Origin: Idiomarinaceae bacterium HL-53
Lineage (GTDB): Bacteria; Pseudomonadota; Gammaproteobacteria; Enterobacterales; Alteromonadaceae
DNA length: 64,000 nucleotides
Assembly: GCA_001458075.1 (NCBI GenBank)
Contig: LN899469.1
Coordinates: 1,834,659-1,898,658 of the forward strand
Reading direction: 5' to 3'
A model generated the notes under the pieces. It was not told the origin of the DNA, did no database searches, and saw only the letters and a list, made by a program, of their open reading frames with translations. A program made the position numbers and the translations under genes. This document shows positions 1 to 8,920 of the stretch, piece after piece; positions within the stretch are counted from its first letter, which is position 1, and the number at the start of each line of letters is the position of its first letter.

Positions 1-639
1 ACAGGGCGTTCCTATAATCATGCATGTTTGCTTTGCAACGTAAAAACGAAACAGTCAATACCGCCCGCAACTTGGGAGAAGTTTAATCGGCACGAGATCC
101 ACGCGCTTTTGCCTTTGGACGACCAGCATGCTTGCTTGATCGTTTATGCCGATCGCAAAGACATTTCGCATTGGCAAGAACAACATTTGCTTCAAGAAGT
201 TTTATCTGAGCGTTTTAATGAGCGAGTAGGGCCGTTTGAAATCCAGAGCTCGGGTAGTTTTCCACTACAACGACAAAGCGCACTGCGTTATCAAATTTGG
301 TCCTCTGCAACAGGCATCAGAGCCGCGTTATTTGGAGATGCAGCACATACCATTCATCCTCTTGCAGGGCAGGGTGTAAATCTCGGCTTTCGTGATGTAG
401 CGCAATTCTTGTCGCTCGTGGCAAAGCATGATTTGAGTGCAAAAACCTTTGCTCGGTATGAACAACTGCGTAAGTTAGATAATGAAATAATGGCGCATGC
501 GATGGAGGCGATTGGCTGGGGTATGCGTTCTGAGGGAGCTTTCGTTCGCTCGTTACGAAGCGTCGCAATACAAGCATTGCAGAAACTGCCAAAAGCAAAA
601 GACGCATTAGCACTCTACGCGAGCCGCACATGGAAGTAG
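1..639 (+). CDS. ubiF: UbiF/UbiH-family ubiquinone hydroxylase, 3' part
   Basis: This is the C-terminal ~212 residues of a FAD-dependent aromatic monooxygenase of ubiquinone biosynthesis, cut by the window edge; the frame is open from base 1. The second FAD-binding block GDAAHTIHPLAGQGVNLGFRD (about residues 110-130 of the visible part) is the hallmark of the UbiF/UbiH/VisC family. The family hydroxylates the quinone ring at the inner membrane. UbiF rather than UbiH is favoured because it converges on a Met-Leu-Gln tRNA cluster, the arrangement seen beside ubiF in E. coli. The N-terminal GxGxxG fold lies outside the window, so the exact paralogue is inferred. Confidence 0.8.
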   Translation, partial: TGRSYNHACLLCNVKTKQSIPPATWEKFNRHEIHALLPLDDQHACLIVYADRKDISHWQEQHLLQEVLSERFNERVGPFEIQSSGSFPLQRQSALRYQIWSSATGIRAALFGDAAHTIHPLAGQGVNLGFRDVAQFLSLVAKHDLSAKTFARYEQLRKLDNEIMAHAMEAIGWGMRSEGAFVRSLRSVAIQALQKLPKAKDALALYASRTWK

Positions 640-665
640 GGAACTTAAAAGAAGCATTTCTGAGT

Positions 666-752
666 TGGTGCGGAGGGAGGGACTTGAACCCTCACGTCCT
701 TTCGGACACTAGCACCTGAAGCTAGCGCGTCTACCAATTCCGCCACCACCGC
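666..752 (-). tRNA. tRNA-Leu (CAG)
   Basis: 87-nt cloverleaf read on the minus strand, with a GCGGUGG acceptor arm, a long variable arm typical of class II tRNAs, T-loop GGUUCAAGUCC and encoded CCA. The anticodon loop UUCAGGU between CUAGC/GCUAG gives anticodon CAG. It is the last of five tRNAs in one transcript. Confidence 0.95.
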
Positions 753-764
753 GACTCAGGAATT

Positions 765-839
765 TGGCTGGGGTACCAGGATTCGAACCTGGGAATGGCG
801 GGATCAAAACCCGCTGCCTTACCGCTTGGCTATACCCCA
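765..839 (-). tRNA. tRNA-Gln (TTG), copy 2
   Basis: 75-nt tRNA beginning UGGGGUAUA and ending GCCA, anticodon UUG in loop UUUUGAU. Its sequence is identical to the copy immediately upstream in the transcript, so the pair is a tandem duplication. Confidence 0.96.
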
Positions 840-864
840 AAAGGCCCTAGCGTTTGAGAGAGGT

Positions 865-939
865 TGGCTGGGGTACCAGGATTCGAACCTGGGAATGGCG
901 GGATCAAAACCCGCTGCCTTACCGCTTGGCTATACCCCA
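865..939 (-). tRNA. tRNA-Gln (TTG), copy 1
   Basis: 75-nt tRNA identical to the neighbouring tRNA-Gln copy; anticodon UUG, encoded CCA. Only about 25 bases separate the two copies, so they are cut from one precursor. Confidence 0.96.
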
Positions 940-954
940 ACAGCCTAGAAACTT

Positions 955-1039
955 TGGTGCGGACGGAGAGACTCGAACTCTCACGCCGTGAAGCACTGGA
1001 ACCTAAATCCAGCGTGTCTACCAATTCCACCACGTCCGC
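955..1039 (-). tRNA. tRNA-Leu (TAG)
   Basis: 85-nt class II tRNA with a long variable arm and encoded CCA. The anticodon stem-loop CUGGA-UUUAGGU-UCCAG gives anticodon UAG. It corresponds to leuW in the E. coli metT operon. Confidence 0.95.
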
Positions 1040-1053
1040 ATCAATCTTTGTTT

Positions 1054-1130
1054 TGGTGGCTACGGCGGGACTCGAACCTGCGACCCCATCATTATGAGTG
1101 ATGTGCTCTAACCAGCTGAGCTACGTAGCC
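1054..1130 (-). tRNA. tRNA-Met (CAT), elongator
   Basis: 77-nt tRNA starting GGCUACGUAGCUCAG and ending ACCA. The anticodon loop is CUCAUAA. The paired first acceptor base (G1-C72) and the overall match to E. coli metT mark it as elongator Met rather than initiator. It is the first gene of the tRNA operon. Confidence 0.95.
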
Positions 1131-1167
1131 ATCAATTTTTGTTTCTGTGCACCTCAGCGCGGCGCGT

Positions 1168-1196
1168 ATTATGCGAATCCCCGCCCTTTGCGTCAA
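1168..1196 (-). promoter_or_regulatory. sigma70 promoter of the tRNA operon
   Basis: On the minus strand, -35 TTGACG and -10 CATAAT are separated by exactly 17 bases. A GC-rich discriminator (ACGCGCCGCGC) follows, typical of stringently controlled stable-RNA promoters. The first tRNA begins about 37 bases downstream of the -10 element. Confidence 0.85.
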
Positions 1197-1305
1197 CCAC
1201 TTTTCACAAAAAAAGCTGCATAAATGTGTCAATTGCTCAAAAAATAGATACGACTGCTTTAAATGTGATCAATTCCAACAAAAAAGAACGTTCACTTTCC
1301 ACACA

Positions 1306-1983
1306 CTAGAACGGAAGTGTTTCGCCATTGCTATGCCAAAACGTGCCACTATTCTCAATGCTGAGACCATCGATTCTTGCTCTCAGGCGTTCAGCCGCCG
1401 TTTCTGCGCTAATGTCGCCTGCGTGGTTTACCATATCGGTTTGCACAAAACCCGGGTGAAGGAGCGCCACTGCGATACCATCTTCTTTCAAATCATGGGA
1501 TAAGGAAACGCCCGCCGCATTGAGCGCCGCTTTCGACATACGATAGCCGTAATAACCGCCGCTACCATTATCAGTCATAGACCCCATTCGACTCGTAATG
1601 AGTCCAACTCTACTGCCTTTCTTTAAATGCTTTTTCAAAGCAATCGTGAGTTGTAACGGCGCCAAAGCATTGACTTCAAATTGCTTCAAGATTGCTTGTG
1701 TGGGCGCATCTTCCAGCGATTCACGCGTTAAAATACCCGCATTTTGGATAAGAATATCGATTTGCGTGTTGTCGAGTGCAGAGATTATTTTATCCCCCGC
1801 TTCTGCTGCAGTAACGTCGACCCCTTCAATGATCGCCACGGACTTCGTCGCTGCGAGCTCTTTTAGCGCATCAGACGGCTTTCTACACACTGCCCAAACC
1901 GAATCACCTTGCTCTGCATATTGGGTTGCGAGCGCTAAGCCAATGCCACGATTTGCGCCTGTGATTAAAATCTGTGAACTCAT
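1306..1983 (-). CDS. short-chain dehydrogenase/reductase
   Basis: 225-residue classical SDR, a cytosolic NAD(P)(H)-dependent oxidoreductase. Visible motifs: nucleotide-binding TGANRGIG (8-15), NAG (81-83), catalytic Ser131 (ITSRMGS) and Tyr147/Lys151 (YRMSK). The short length and GFVQTDM near the C-terminus recall the C-factor/carbonyl-reductase subgroup. The substrate cannot be read from sequence. Its ATG directly follows the fumC stop codon with no spacer, so the two are almost certainly co-transcribed and perhaps translationally coupled. Confidence 0.88.
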   Translation of the reverse strand: MSSQILITGANRGIGLALATQYAEQGDSVWAVCRKPSDALKELAATKSVAIIEGVDVTAAEAGDKIISALDNTQIDILIQNAGILTRESLEDAPTQAILKQFEVNALAPLQLTIALKKHLKKGSRVGLITSRMGSMTDNGSGGYYGYRMSKAALNAAGVSLSHDLKEDGIAVALLHPGFVQTDMVNHAGDISAETAAERLRARIDGLSIENSGTFWHSNGETLPF

Positions 1984-3366
1984 TTAAGACTCCTGCTGTG
2001 GTTTCGTGAGTGTTTTTGGATCAAGAAGCTTCTCCAGTTCAGCTCTCGATAAGTCAGTTAGTTCAGCCGCAACGTCAATAACCGGGCGTTCTGTTTGGTA
2101 TCCAAGTTTGGCAATTTCAGCCGCCTTATTGTAACCAATCACCGGGTTAAGCGCGGTAACTAAAATAGGGTTACGGCTAACGGTTTCAGAAAGTTTATTT
2201 TCATTAATGGTCAGCGTGGCGAAGCATTGATCTGCAAGTGCGAGCGCACTATGGGTAAGTAATTCAATACTTTGCAATAGATTGTATGCGATAACAGGAA
2301 GCATTACGTTAAGCTGAAAATTACCCGACTGTCCCGCAATATTCACAGTTGTTTGATTCCCCATGGCTTGTGCACAAGCCATGCATACAGCTTCTGGGAT
2401 AACCGGATTCACCTTACCTGGCATAATACTTGAGCCCGGTTGTAACGCCTTGAGAGATATCTCCCCGAGTCCTGCGAGCGGACCGCTATTCATCCAACGC
2501 AAGTCGTTACTTATTTTCATCATTGCGCTGGCGAGTGAGCTGTTAACGCCTGCCGTTGCGACCGCAATATCTTGTGCGGCGATTTGACTGAATGGGTTTT
2601 CTGCAGGTGTGTAAGAAATCTCGGTAAAGTCTGAAAGTGATTTACAAAAAGTTGCTCGGAACTGAGGGTGGGCATTTATTCCAGTGCCGATTGCAGTTCC
2701 TCCCTGAGGAAGTGCGCGTAGTTGTGGTAGCAACTGTTCAAAGCGCTCTGCGGCTTGCTTAATTTGTGCCGCCCAAGCACGAAACTCTTGCGCAACCGTG
2801 AGAGGCATCGCATCCATTAAATGTGTTCTGCCGGTTTTTACAATATGCTCAGCCTCTTTTGCTCGTTCCTCGATGCGATTGCATAAGTGTTCCAGTGCGG
2901 GCATTAGTTTGCGGCTAATCCGTCGCGAGGCGCTGAGTTGAATAGCGGTAGGGATCACATCGTTACTGCTTTGCCCCATATTCACATCGTCGTTCGGATG
3001 AATTTTCAACCCAGAGGCTTTGTTTGCGAGGGTGGCGAGTACTTCATTAACATTCATGTTCGTGCTCGTGCCAGAACCCGTTTGAAACACATCAACTGGG
3101 AATTGTGCTTGCCAGCGGCCTTCAAAAACCTCCAGTGCCGCCTGCATGATTGCGTCTGCCTTTGCTTGTTCTAATAAACCAAGGTGAGCGTTGGCCTCTG
3201 CTGCACAATACTTAATGAGAGCGACGGCGCGAATAAATGCGAAGGGAAGCGTTAGCTCACTTATTTTGAAATTGTCGATGGCACGCTGTGTTTGAGCGCC
3301 ATAAAGTGCATCTTCTGGAACCTTGACCTCACCCATGCTGTCTTTTTCAATTCGATACTCTTGCAT
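1984..3366 (-). CDS. fumC: class II fumarate hydratase
   Basis: 460-residue cytosolic fumarase of the TCA cycle (fumarate to L-malate), iron-sulfur independent. The superfamily signature GSSIMPGKVNP is at 311-321, the substrate-binding GSGTSTNMN at about 98-106, and TGRTHLMDA carrying the conserved His at about 178-186. Length matches E. coli FumC (467). It is the first gene of a two-gene unit with the SDR. The upstream region is shared with a divergent cupredoxin gene and contains a 12-bp inverted repeat. Confidence 0.95.
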   Translation of the reverse strand: MQEYRIEKDSMGEVKVPEDALYGAQTQRAIDNFKISELTLPFAFIRAVALIKYCAAEANAHLGLLEQAKADAIMQAALEVFEGRWQAQFPVDVFQTGSGTSTNMNVNEVLATLANKASGLKIHPNDDVNMGQSSNDVIPTAIQLSASRRISRKLMPALEHLCNRIEERAKEAEHIVKTGRTHLMDAMPLTVAQEFRAWAAQIKQAAERFEQLLPQLRALPQGGTAIGTGINAHPQFRATFCKSLSDFTEISYTPAENPFSQIAAQDIAVATAGVNSSLASAMMKISNDLRWMNSGPLAGLGEISLKALQPGSSIMPGKVNPVIPEAVCMACAQAMGNQTTVNIAGQSGNFQLNVMLPVIAYNLLQSIELLTHSALALADQCFATLTINENKLSETVSRNPILVTALNPVIGYNKAAEIAKLGYQTERPVIDVAAELTDLSRAELEKLLDPKTLTKPQQES

Positions 3367-3419
3367 TTGTCGCTCCCATTTATTGTCTATTCTTAATGGT
3401 GGTGACAGTTGTCTACTTT

Positions 3420-3454
3420 TTCAATGAAAAAATGCATTTGCGTTTTTCATTGAA
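3420..3454. repeat. 12-bp perfect inverted repeat between fumC and cupredoxin gene
   Basis: Arms TTCAATGAAAAA (3420-3431) and TTTTTCATTGAA (3443-3454) are exact reverse complements around an 11-base spacer. The repeat lies in the 125-base divergent intergenic region, about 38 bases before the cupredoxin ATG. It could be a regulator operator or an mRNA leader hairpin; the sequence does not decide which. Confidence 0.6.
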
Positions 3455-3491
3455 GGGCGCAACTATAGGGAATAATACTAAAGAGGTAACT

Positions 3492-4148
3492 ATGCGACGA
3501 TTGCTGTTGGGTTGGTTGGGGATTGTAAGCTCGTTTTCGGTGCATGCGGAAACCATGCAAGTGCTTGATGAAGATGGTAACCCACTCAAAGAAGCGGTTT
3601 TATTTCAACTTTCTAGTCATGCGGAGTTATCTTCTGGGGCGACGAGAACGCATGTTATGGACCAGATAAACCGTCAATTTGCACCCCAGTTACTGTTCAT
3701 TCAGGTGGGTGATTCAGTGAACTTCCCGAACAGTGATAACGTGCGTCACCACGTTTATTCTTTTTCCGCAGCGAACACCTTTGAATTGCGGTTGTATGAA
3801 GCCGGTGACTCGCCTGACGTACCATTCCCGGAGCAAGGAATTGTGGTGGTCGGCTGTAATATTCACGACCAAATGCGTGGTCATATCGTCGTAGGTGCAA
3901 GCGAGCTTAATAGTATCAGCGATGAAGCGGGAACCTTAAGCTATCAAGTTGAGTGGAAAGATACGGGCGGTTGGTACTTGTGGCATCCTTGGATGTCAGA
4001 GCAAGGCAAACAACCGATGAAGGTCGATTTGAGTAGTTGGTCGGAGACTAACAATGAAATTAGGCTTCCGGTTACCGCTCCCGTTGAACGTGAGGAGTCA
4101 GAGCTCGAAAAACGTTTTCAAAGGAGAGTGATACTTGGCGGTGATTAG
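3492..4148 (+). CDS. exported cupredoxin-like (methylamine-utilization-type) protein
   Basis: 218 residues with a signal peptide (MRRLLLGWLGIVSSFSVHA, about 1-19). The plastocyanin-like fold carries candidate type 1 copper ligands His86/87 (NVRHHVYSF), Cys122, His125 and Met128 (GCNIHDQMRGH). Proteins of this type are often labelled methylamine utilization protein, but no methylamine genes are present here. I chose the ATG preceded by AAGAGGT rather than an in-frame start 96 bases upstream because it yields a clean signal peptide. The stop overlaps the TTG start of the GGDEF/EAL gene, so it opens a four-gene unit. Periplasmic electron transfer or copper/redox sensing is an inference. Confidence 0.8.
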   Translation: MRRLLLGWLGIVSSFSVHAETMQVLDEDGNPLKEAVLFQLSSHAELSSGATRTHVMDQINRQFAPQLLFIQVGDSVNFPNSDNVRHHVYSFSAANTFELRLYEAGDSPDVPFPEQGIVVVGCNIHDQMRGHIVVGASELNSISDEAGTLSYQVEWKDTGGWYLWHPWMSEQGKQPMKVDLSSWSETNNEIRLPVTAPVEREESELEKRFQRRVILGGD

Positions 4149-6480
4149 CTTTCGGGCAAGACTGCTCCTCCTATTAACGGGGCTAGTCGCGTTGTCGCTT
4201 AGCGTTGTTATTGCGGCGATCCTCATCACTACCAATACGACGGTAAACCGCAATATCGACCGAGAACTCGGGGTTTCTGAACGAGTATTTGTGCAATTAC
4301 TTGCACTTCGAGAAGGGCAACTGAATCAATCGGCCGAAGTGCTTGCCGATGATTTTGGTTTCTGACAAGCGGTTGCAACGGGCGATGAAAATACAATTCT
4401 CTCTGCGCTCATCAATCATGGACAGCGCGTCGCCGCGGACCTGATTACATTGATTTCTCCAACTGGCGAAATTGTGGTAACCACTCATGAGATAGCGCAA
4501 CCCGAATCGCTGCTCAATATCGGAACCGGAAATTCAGACACCGATTTCGGCTTGATCGTAGCCGAGGGTGAGATTTACCAGCTCGTGGTGGTTCCTGTTC
4601 GGGCGCCTCATCTGATTGGTTACGTGGTACTCGGATTTGTAGTAGACGATGCCCTTGCAACACAGCTTTATCAACTGACGAATACCCAAGTGACTTTTGT
4701 TGCTCGATTTGATGACAAGCCTCCTGTGGTGGTGAGTTCGGCAGAAGACCTGGTGACTCCAAGCTTTATCATGGCAGCGTCGACTCCAGAGCGTTTACAG
4801 GAATACTTAGCCTCACAAGAGCTGCGTGGGAATTGGCTGCCGCTTCGCGGAGCCATGACGCTGGAAGGAAGTACTAAGCGTGATCTCGGAGTTCTTATTT
4901 CTGCGTCTGTAAAACAAGCAGCCGCCCCATTTACTGCATTACAATCGAGGTTGATAGCGATTGCCCTGATCACATTAGGGCTTGCGGTCGGTGTTGCCAT
5001 GTTAGTTGGACAGCAAGTCGTTGAGCCCGTGCGAATGCTCGTGAATGTTGCGAAGCGCATTGCAGGAGGCCGCTACGATCAGCAAGTTGAGGTGAAGAAG
5101 CAAGATGAAATAGGGCAGCTTGCGGAAAGCTTTAACCATATGCAAACCGCAATATCTGAGCGTGAAGCGAGAATATCTCATCAGTCTTTTCATGATTTGC
5201 TTACGGATCTGCCGAATAGGCGCTTCCTCAATGATCGCCTAAGTGCCGAAATCGAAAACGGTGAGCCGTTTGTGTTAGTGGTTCTGAATCTCGATAACTT
5301 TAGTCGCTTGAACGATATGTTTGGGCAAACCATTTGTGATCATTTATTGGTGAAACTCTCGAAGCGTTTGGAGCATAGTTGCGAGGAGGGTGTTTGGGTT
5401 GCGCATCTACATGGTGATGAGTTTGTGCTGTTGTTCCCCCACCAAGAAGAAGCAAATTTGGAGCAGATTCATAGAGTTTTGGAGCGTTTAAACCAGCCCT
5501 ACGATTTCGAGCAGGTAACCTATAATTTACACGTTTCAGCCGGTATTGCGAGATTTCCTGAGGGTGGAGACGATCTCGACACATTACTTCGACGCGCTCA
5601 GTTTGCGCGGGTGAAAGCACGTCATGAGAACTCGAGTGTCGGGTTATATGAGGCAGGTGACGATGAGCCACATATGCGCAAATTAAAAGTTGCGGCGGCC
5701 CTTCGAGATATCACAAAGAGAAATCATCTGTCGTTGGCATATCAACCTCAAATCGATATCCATGATCGCTCTTTGCATGGCGTTGAAGCATTGATTCGCT
5801 GGACTGATCCCGAACTTGGTTTTGTTAGCCCCGTTGAATTTATTCCGTTGGCTGAACAAAGTGGTGACATTACGAAGATTTCTTACTGGGTAATTGAAGA
5901 GGCTATTGGCCAACTTGTCAACTGGCGAGAAGAAGGTTTATCGCTCAAAATGTCAATTAACCTCTCGGCTGCAGATTTAGTGGATCCGGGGTTAATTCAA
6001 CACATTCAAACCCAATTAAAACGTGCTGAAGTTGAGCCTAAATGGCTCACTTTTGAAGTCACAGAAAGCTTACTTATGGTAAATCCTGAAGTATCGATCG
6101 TACAGCTTAATGCACTAAAAGCTGAGGGTATGGTGGTTGCGATTGATGACTATGGTACAGGGTATTCTTCGCTTGCGCAGATGCGCAGGTTGCCGGCGAA
6201 CGAATTAAAAGTTGATCGTGCGTTTGTAATGCACTTAGAGCGAAGTGAGGACGACCGTACCATTGTAGCTTCTACGATTGATATGGCGCATAGATTGGGT
6301 TTTCGTGTTGTTGCTGAGGGTGTGGAAACACAGACAGGTTGGCAATACCTGCAAGCGTTCGGCTGTGACCTTCTGCAAGGGTATTACATCGCCAAGCCCA
6401 TGCCCGCAGACGCACTTGTAAAATGGATTAACCAATTTGATTATGATTCGCTGGCGCCTAAACTCAAAGAAGCGCAGTGA
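4135..6480 (+). pseudogene. membrane GGDEF/EAL protein interrupted by in-frame TGA
   Basis: One reading frame encodes a c-di-GMP signalling protein of about 781 codons but is broken by TGA at 4363-4365 (codon 77). The TTG start follows AAGGAGAG. Order: TM1 (about 8-30), periplasmic sensor, TM2 (about 270-292), HAMP, GGDEF with the degenerate motif HGDEF (about codon 426), and EAL with intact EALIRW (about 551), NLSAADL, FEVTES, DDYGTGYSS and EGVET. Sensor homology runs straight through the stop (ADDFGF-stop-QAVATGDE), where such sensors usually carry Arg/Lys, so a CGA-to-TGA change is likely. A TTG at 4450 could reinitiate and give a 676-residue protein lacking TM1. A sequencing error is also possible. 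If made, the protein is probably a phosphodiesterase. Confidence 0.8.
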
Positions 6481-6499
6481 GGAAGAAGGGGAGTTATTC

Positions 6500-7366
6500 A
6501 TGAAATTGAGGGCACAAGGAAAAATGCAGAGCCGTTATAAGTTATTGTTGGCCTCCGTGTTGCTATTCAGTAGTGCAGTAAACGCGTCGGGCGGAAAACT
6601 ACTGGGAACCGGTGGGGTGACAAGTATTGATGGAGCAGCCGGCGGCGGTTTAACACCGTGGGCGCTGATCAGTAGTTATGCTGAATCTGGAGAGTGGGGT
6701 GGCACAGCATCTGTCAGCCAAGCGAATGTCAGTGATTTTCGACTCGATCTTGCGGCCGCGAGTATGAGTTACAATAATCGCATGGAGTTTTCTGTAGCAC
6801 GGCAAACTTTTGATTTACCAGAGCTTATTGGCGGCGAACTGAAACAAACGATTTACGGTGCGAAGTTCCGTGTTGCCGGCGATGTGATTTATGGTCGCAT
6901 GCCACAATTGAGTGTGGGCATTCAATATAAAGAAAATACTACATATGCAGTGCCGCAAGCAGTTGGAGCGGTTCGAGATTCAGATTGGGAAGCTTATGTG
7001 GCGGTCAGTCGAGCTTGGTTGAATGGGCCTTTCAATCGCACATGGATAGTCAATGGTGCTTTACGCGGCACTCGAGCGAATGAAACTGGATTACTTGGTT
7101 TTGGCAGTGCCGAGAACGATGATCATGAAATCATGGCTGAAGTTTCGGCGGGTGTATTCTTGCATCGCTCGTTGGCGGTCGGCGCTGAGTATCGGCAAAA
7201 ACCGGATAATCTTGCGTTCGCTAAAGAAAGCGATTGGACATCGTTATTTGTTGCTTGGTTTCCGTCGAAATCGCTCGCTATTACTGGCGCGTATTTAGAT
7301 TTAGGAGAAATCGCAGGGCTTACAGGGCAAGATGGTTTTTATTTGAGCCTGCAAGGTAGTTTTTAG
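6500..7366 (+). CDS. DUF3034 envelope protein
   Basis: 288 residues, signal peptide ending near NASG, then a Gly/Ser/aromatic-rich, beta-strand-like sequence ending in Phe (LSLQGSF), as in small outer-membrane barrels. I recognise it as the DUF3034 family, of unknown function. The ATG was chosen for its SD GAAGAAGGGGAG; a second candidate at 6524 would also leave a signal peptide. It starts 19 bases after the GGDEF/EAL stop and is followed 8 bases later by the globin gene. An outer-membrane location is inferred from the strand pattern and terminal Phe. Confidence 0.75.
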   Translation: MKLRAQGKMQSRYKLLLASVLLFSSAVNASGGKLLGTGGVTSIDGAAGGGLTPWALISSYAESGEWGGTASVSQANVSDFRLDLAAASMSYNNRMEFSVARQTFDLPELIGGELKQTIYGAKFRVAGDVIYGRMPQLSVGIQYKENTTYAVPQAVGAVRDSDWEAYVAVSRAWLNGPFNRTWIVNGALRGTRANETGLLGFGSAENDDHEIMAEVSAGVFLHRSLAVGAEYRQKPDNLAFAKESDWTSLFVAWFPSKSLAITGAYLDLGEIAGLTGQDGFYLSLQGSF

Positions 7367-7374
7367 GAGGTAAT

Positions 7375-7800
7375 GTGAAAAACTTATTTAGATTCATTTG
7401 CGTGGTCATTGTATTCAGTATGTCGCTCAGCGCCAGTGCAAATAATAACTCACTGTATGAAGCGCTTGGAGAGCAAGAAGGTATTTCATCGCTCGTTGAG
7501 CAATTATTATTTAATATCGCCGACGATCGGCGCATAAGGCATCATTTTGCTGAGAGTGATTTGGGGCGTGTGCATGAAAAATTAAGTGAGCAAATCTGTG
7601 AGTTGAGCGGGGGACCTTGCACTTATACCGGTGATGATATGGTAACGTCGCACACGGATATGGGAGTGACGAGAGCTGACTTTAATGCGCTCGTGGAGAA
7701 TTTACAGCTCGCGATGGACGATAAAGATTTGCCAGTAGCGACACAGAATCGACTACTGGCATTATTAGCGCCCATGCATCATGAAATTGTAGGGCAGTAG
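7375..7800 (+). CDS. exported group 1 truncated haemoglobin
   Basis: 141 residues. A hydrophobic signal peptide (about 1-22) precedes a truncated-globin fold with candidate proximal His93 (TSHTDMGVT) and the family-typical LYEALGEQEGI start of the mature protein. Most truncated haemoglobins are cytosolic, so export to the periplasm is notable. The GTG start has an excellent SD (AGGAGG) and lies 8 bases after the DUF3034 stop. It binds haem and could handle or sense O2 or NO. The extra Cys75 and Cys82 might form a disulfide. It ends the four-gene unit and converges on ychF with a 6-base gap. Confidence 0.85.
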   Translation: MKNLFRFICVVIVFSMSLSASANNNSLYEALGEQEGISSLVEQLLFNIADDRRIRHHFAESDLGRVHEKLSEQICELSGGPCTYTGDDMVTSHTDMGVTRADFNALVENLQLAMDDKDLPVATQNRLLALLAPMHHEIVGQ

Positions 7801-7806
7801 ACTCAG

Positions 7807-8898
7807 TTAGACATTGAAGCGGAAGTGAATCACATCACCGTCTTTCACAATGTATTCCTTCCCTTCTAACCGCCATTTCCCAGCGTCTTTCGCACCTTGC
7901 TCACCGTTGTTCGCGATATAGTCGTCGTAGCCCACTATTTCAGCGCGAATAAAGCCTTTTTCAAAGTCGGTATGAATACGACCGGCGGCTTGCGGCGCAG
8001 TTGAGTTTTTCTTCACAGTCCATGCACGCACTTCTTTGACACCTGCCGTGAAATACGTATGTAAGTTGAGAAGTTCATATCCTGCTCTGATCACACGGTT
8101 TAAACCAGGCTCAGTAAGACCCATGGAATCGAGAAAATCAGCCTTCTCTTCATCTTCAAGCTCGGCAATTTCCGATTCAATCGCCGCACACACGGGGACA
8201 ACAATCGCATTCTCGTTCGCGGCAATGGCTTCTACTTGAGCAAGATAAGGGTTGTTTTCAAAGCCGTCTTCACTCACGTTACAAATGTACATGGTTGGCT
8301 TCAAGGTAAGGAGATTATATGAACGAATTGTTTTGCGGTCATCGTCGGACAGGTTCACTGAACGCGCCATATGGCCTTCAGCAAGTGCAGGAAGGAGTTT
8401 TTCTAGCACATCCATTTCTGCTTTCGCTTGCTTATCTCCACCTTTTGCTTTCTTGCCTAAACGGTGAATTGCTTTTTCAACGGAGTCTAAATCTGCAAGT
8501 GCCAATTCGGTGTTAATCGTATCGATATCTTCGGCGGGATTTACCTTGCCGGCAACGTGCACGATATTGTCATCCTCAAAACAGCGAACTACATGCCCAA
8601 TCGCGTCGGTTTCGCGAATATTGGCAAGAAATTGGTTACCTAAACCTTCGCCTTTCGACGCGCCTTTCACTAAGCCTGCAATGTCGACGAATTCCATGGT
8701 AGTAGGGATTATTTTTTGTGGTTTTACGATTGCTGAGAGCGCATCAAGGCGCGGATCGGGAACCGCAACAACCCCAGTATTGGGTTCAATTGTACAAAAC
8801 GGGAAATTTGCTGCGTCGATACCCGCTTGTGTCAATGCATTAAAAAGAGTGGACTTACCTACGTTTGGAAGACCCACAATGCCGCATTTAAAACCCAT
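7807..8898 (-). CDS. ychF: redox-regulated ATPase YchF (Obg-like)
   Basis: 363 residues, equal to E. coli YchF. The P-loop GLPNVGKST (8-16) begins an Obg-type G domain, followed by a coiled-coil insertion (about 130-165) and a C-terminal TGS domain ending in [11 protein letters not shown]. It is an ATPase that binds ribosomes and affects stress responses. It lies 22 bases downstream of pth, the conserved pth-ychF pair of gammaproteobacteria. Confidence 0.97.
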   Translation of the reverse strand: MGFKCGIVGLPNVGKSTLFNALTQAGIDAANFPFCTIEPNTGVVAVPDPRLDALSAIVKPQKIIPTTMEFVDIAGLVKGASKGEGLGNQFLANIRETDAIGHVVRCFEDDNIVHVAGKVNPAEDIDTINTELALADLDSVEKAIHRLGKKAKGGDKQAKAEMDVLEKLLPALAEGHMARSVNLSDDDRKTIRSYNLLTLKPTMYICNVSEDGFENNPYLAQVEAIAANENAIVVPVCAAIESEIAELEDEEKADFLDSMGLTEPGLNRVIRAGYELLNLHTYFTAGVKEVRAWTVKKNSTAPQAAGRIHTDFEKGFIRAEIVGYDDYIANNGEQGAKDAGKWRLEGKEYIVKDGDVIHFRFNV

Positions 8899-8920
8899 AA
8901 TGTTATCCTTTGTAATTCGC

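Noticed and set aside
830-1097. Open frames of 67 and 77 codons across the tRNA genes
   Set aside because: They lie on well-formed tRNA genes; their encoded peptides are a known translation artefact of tRNA sequence.
666-1196. tRNA cluster as an integration site for a mobile element
   Set aside because: No integrase, no repeated tRNA 3' end at a distance, and core genes on both sides.
4363-4365. TGA as selenocysteine
   Set aside because: No SECIS-like hairpin is evident just downstream, the position is not a redox site, and relatives are expected to have Arg/Lys.
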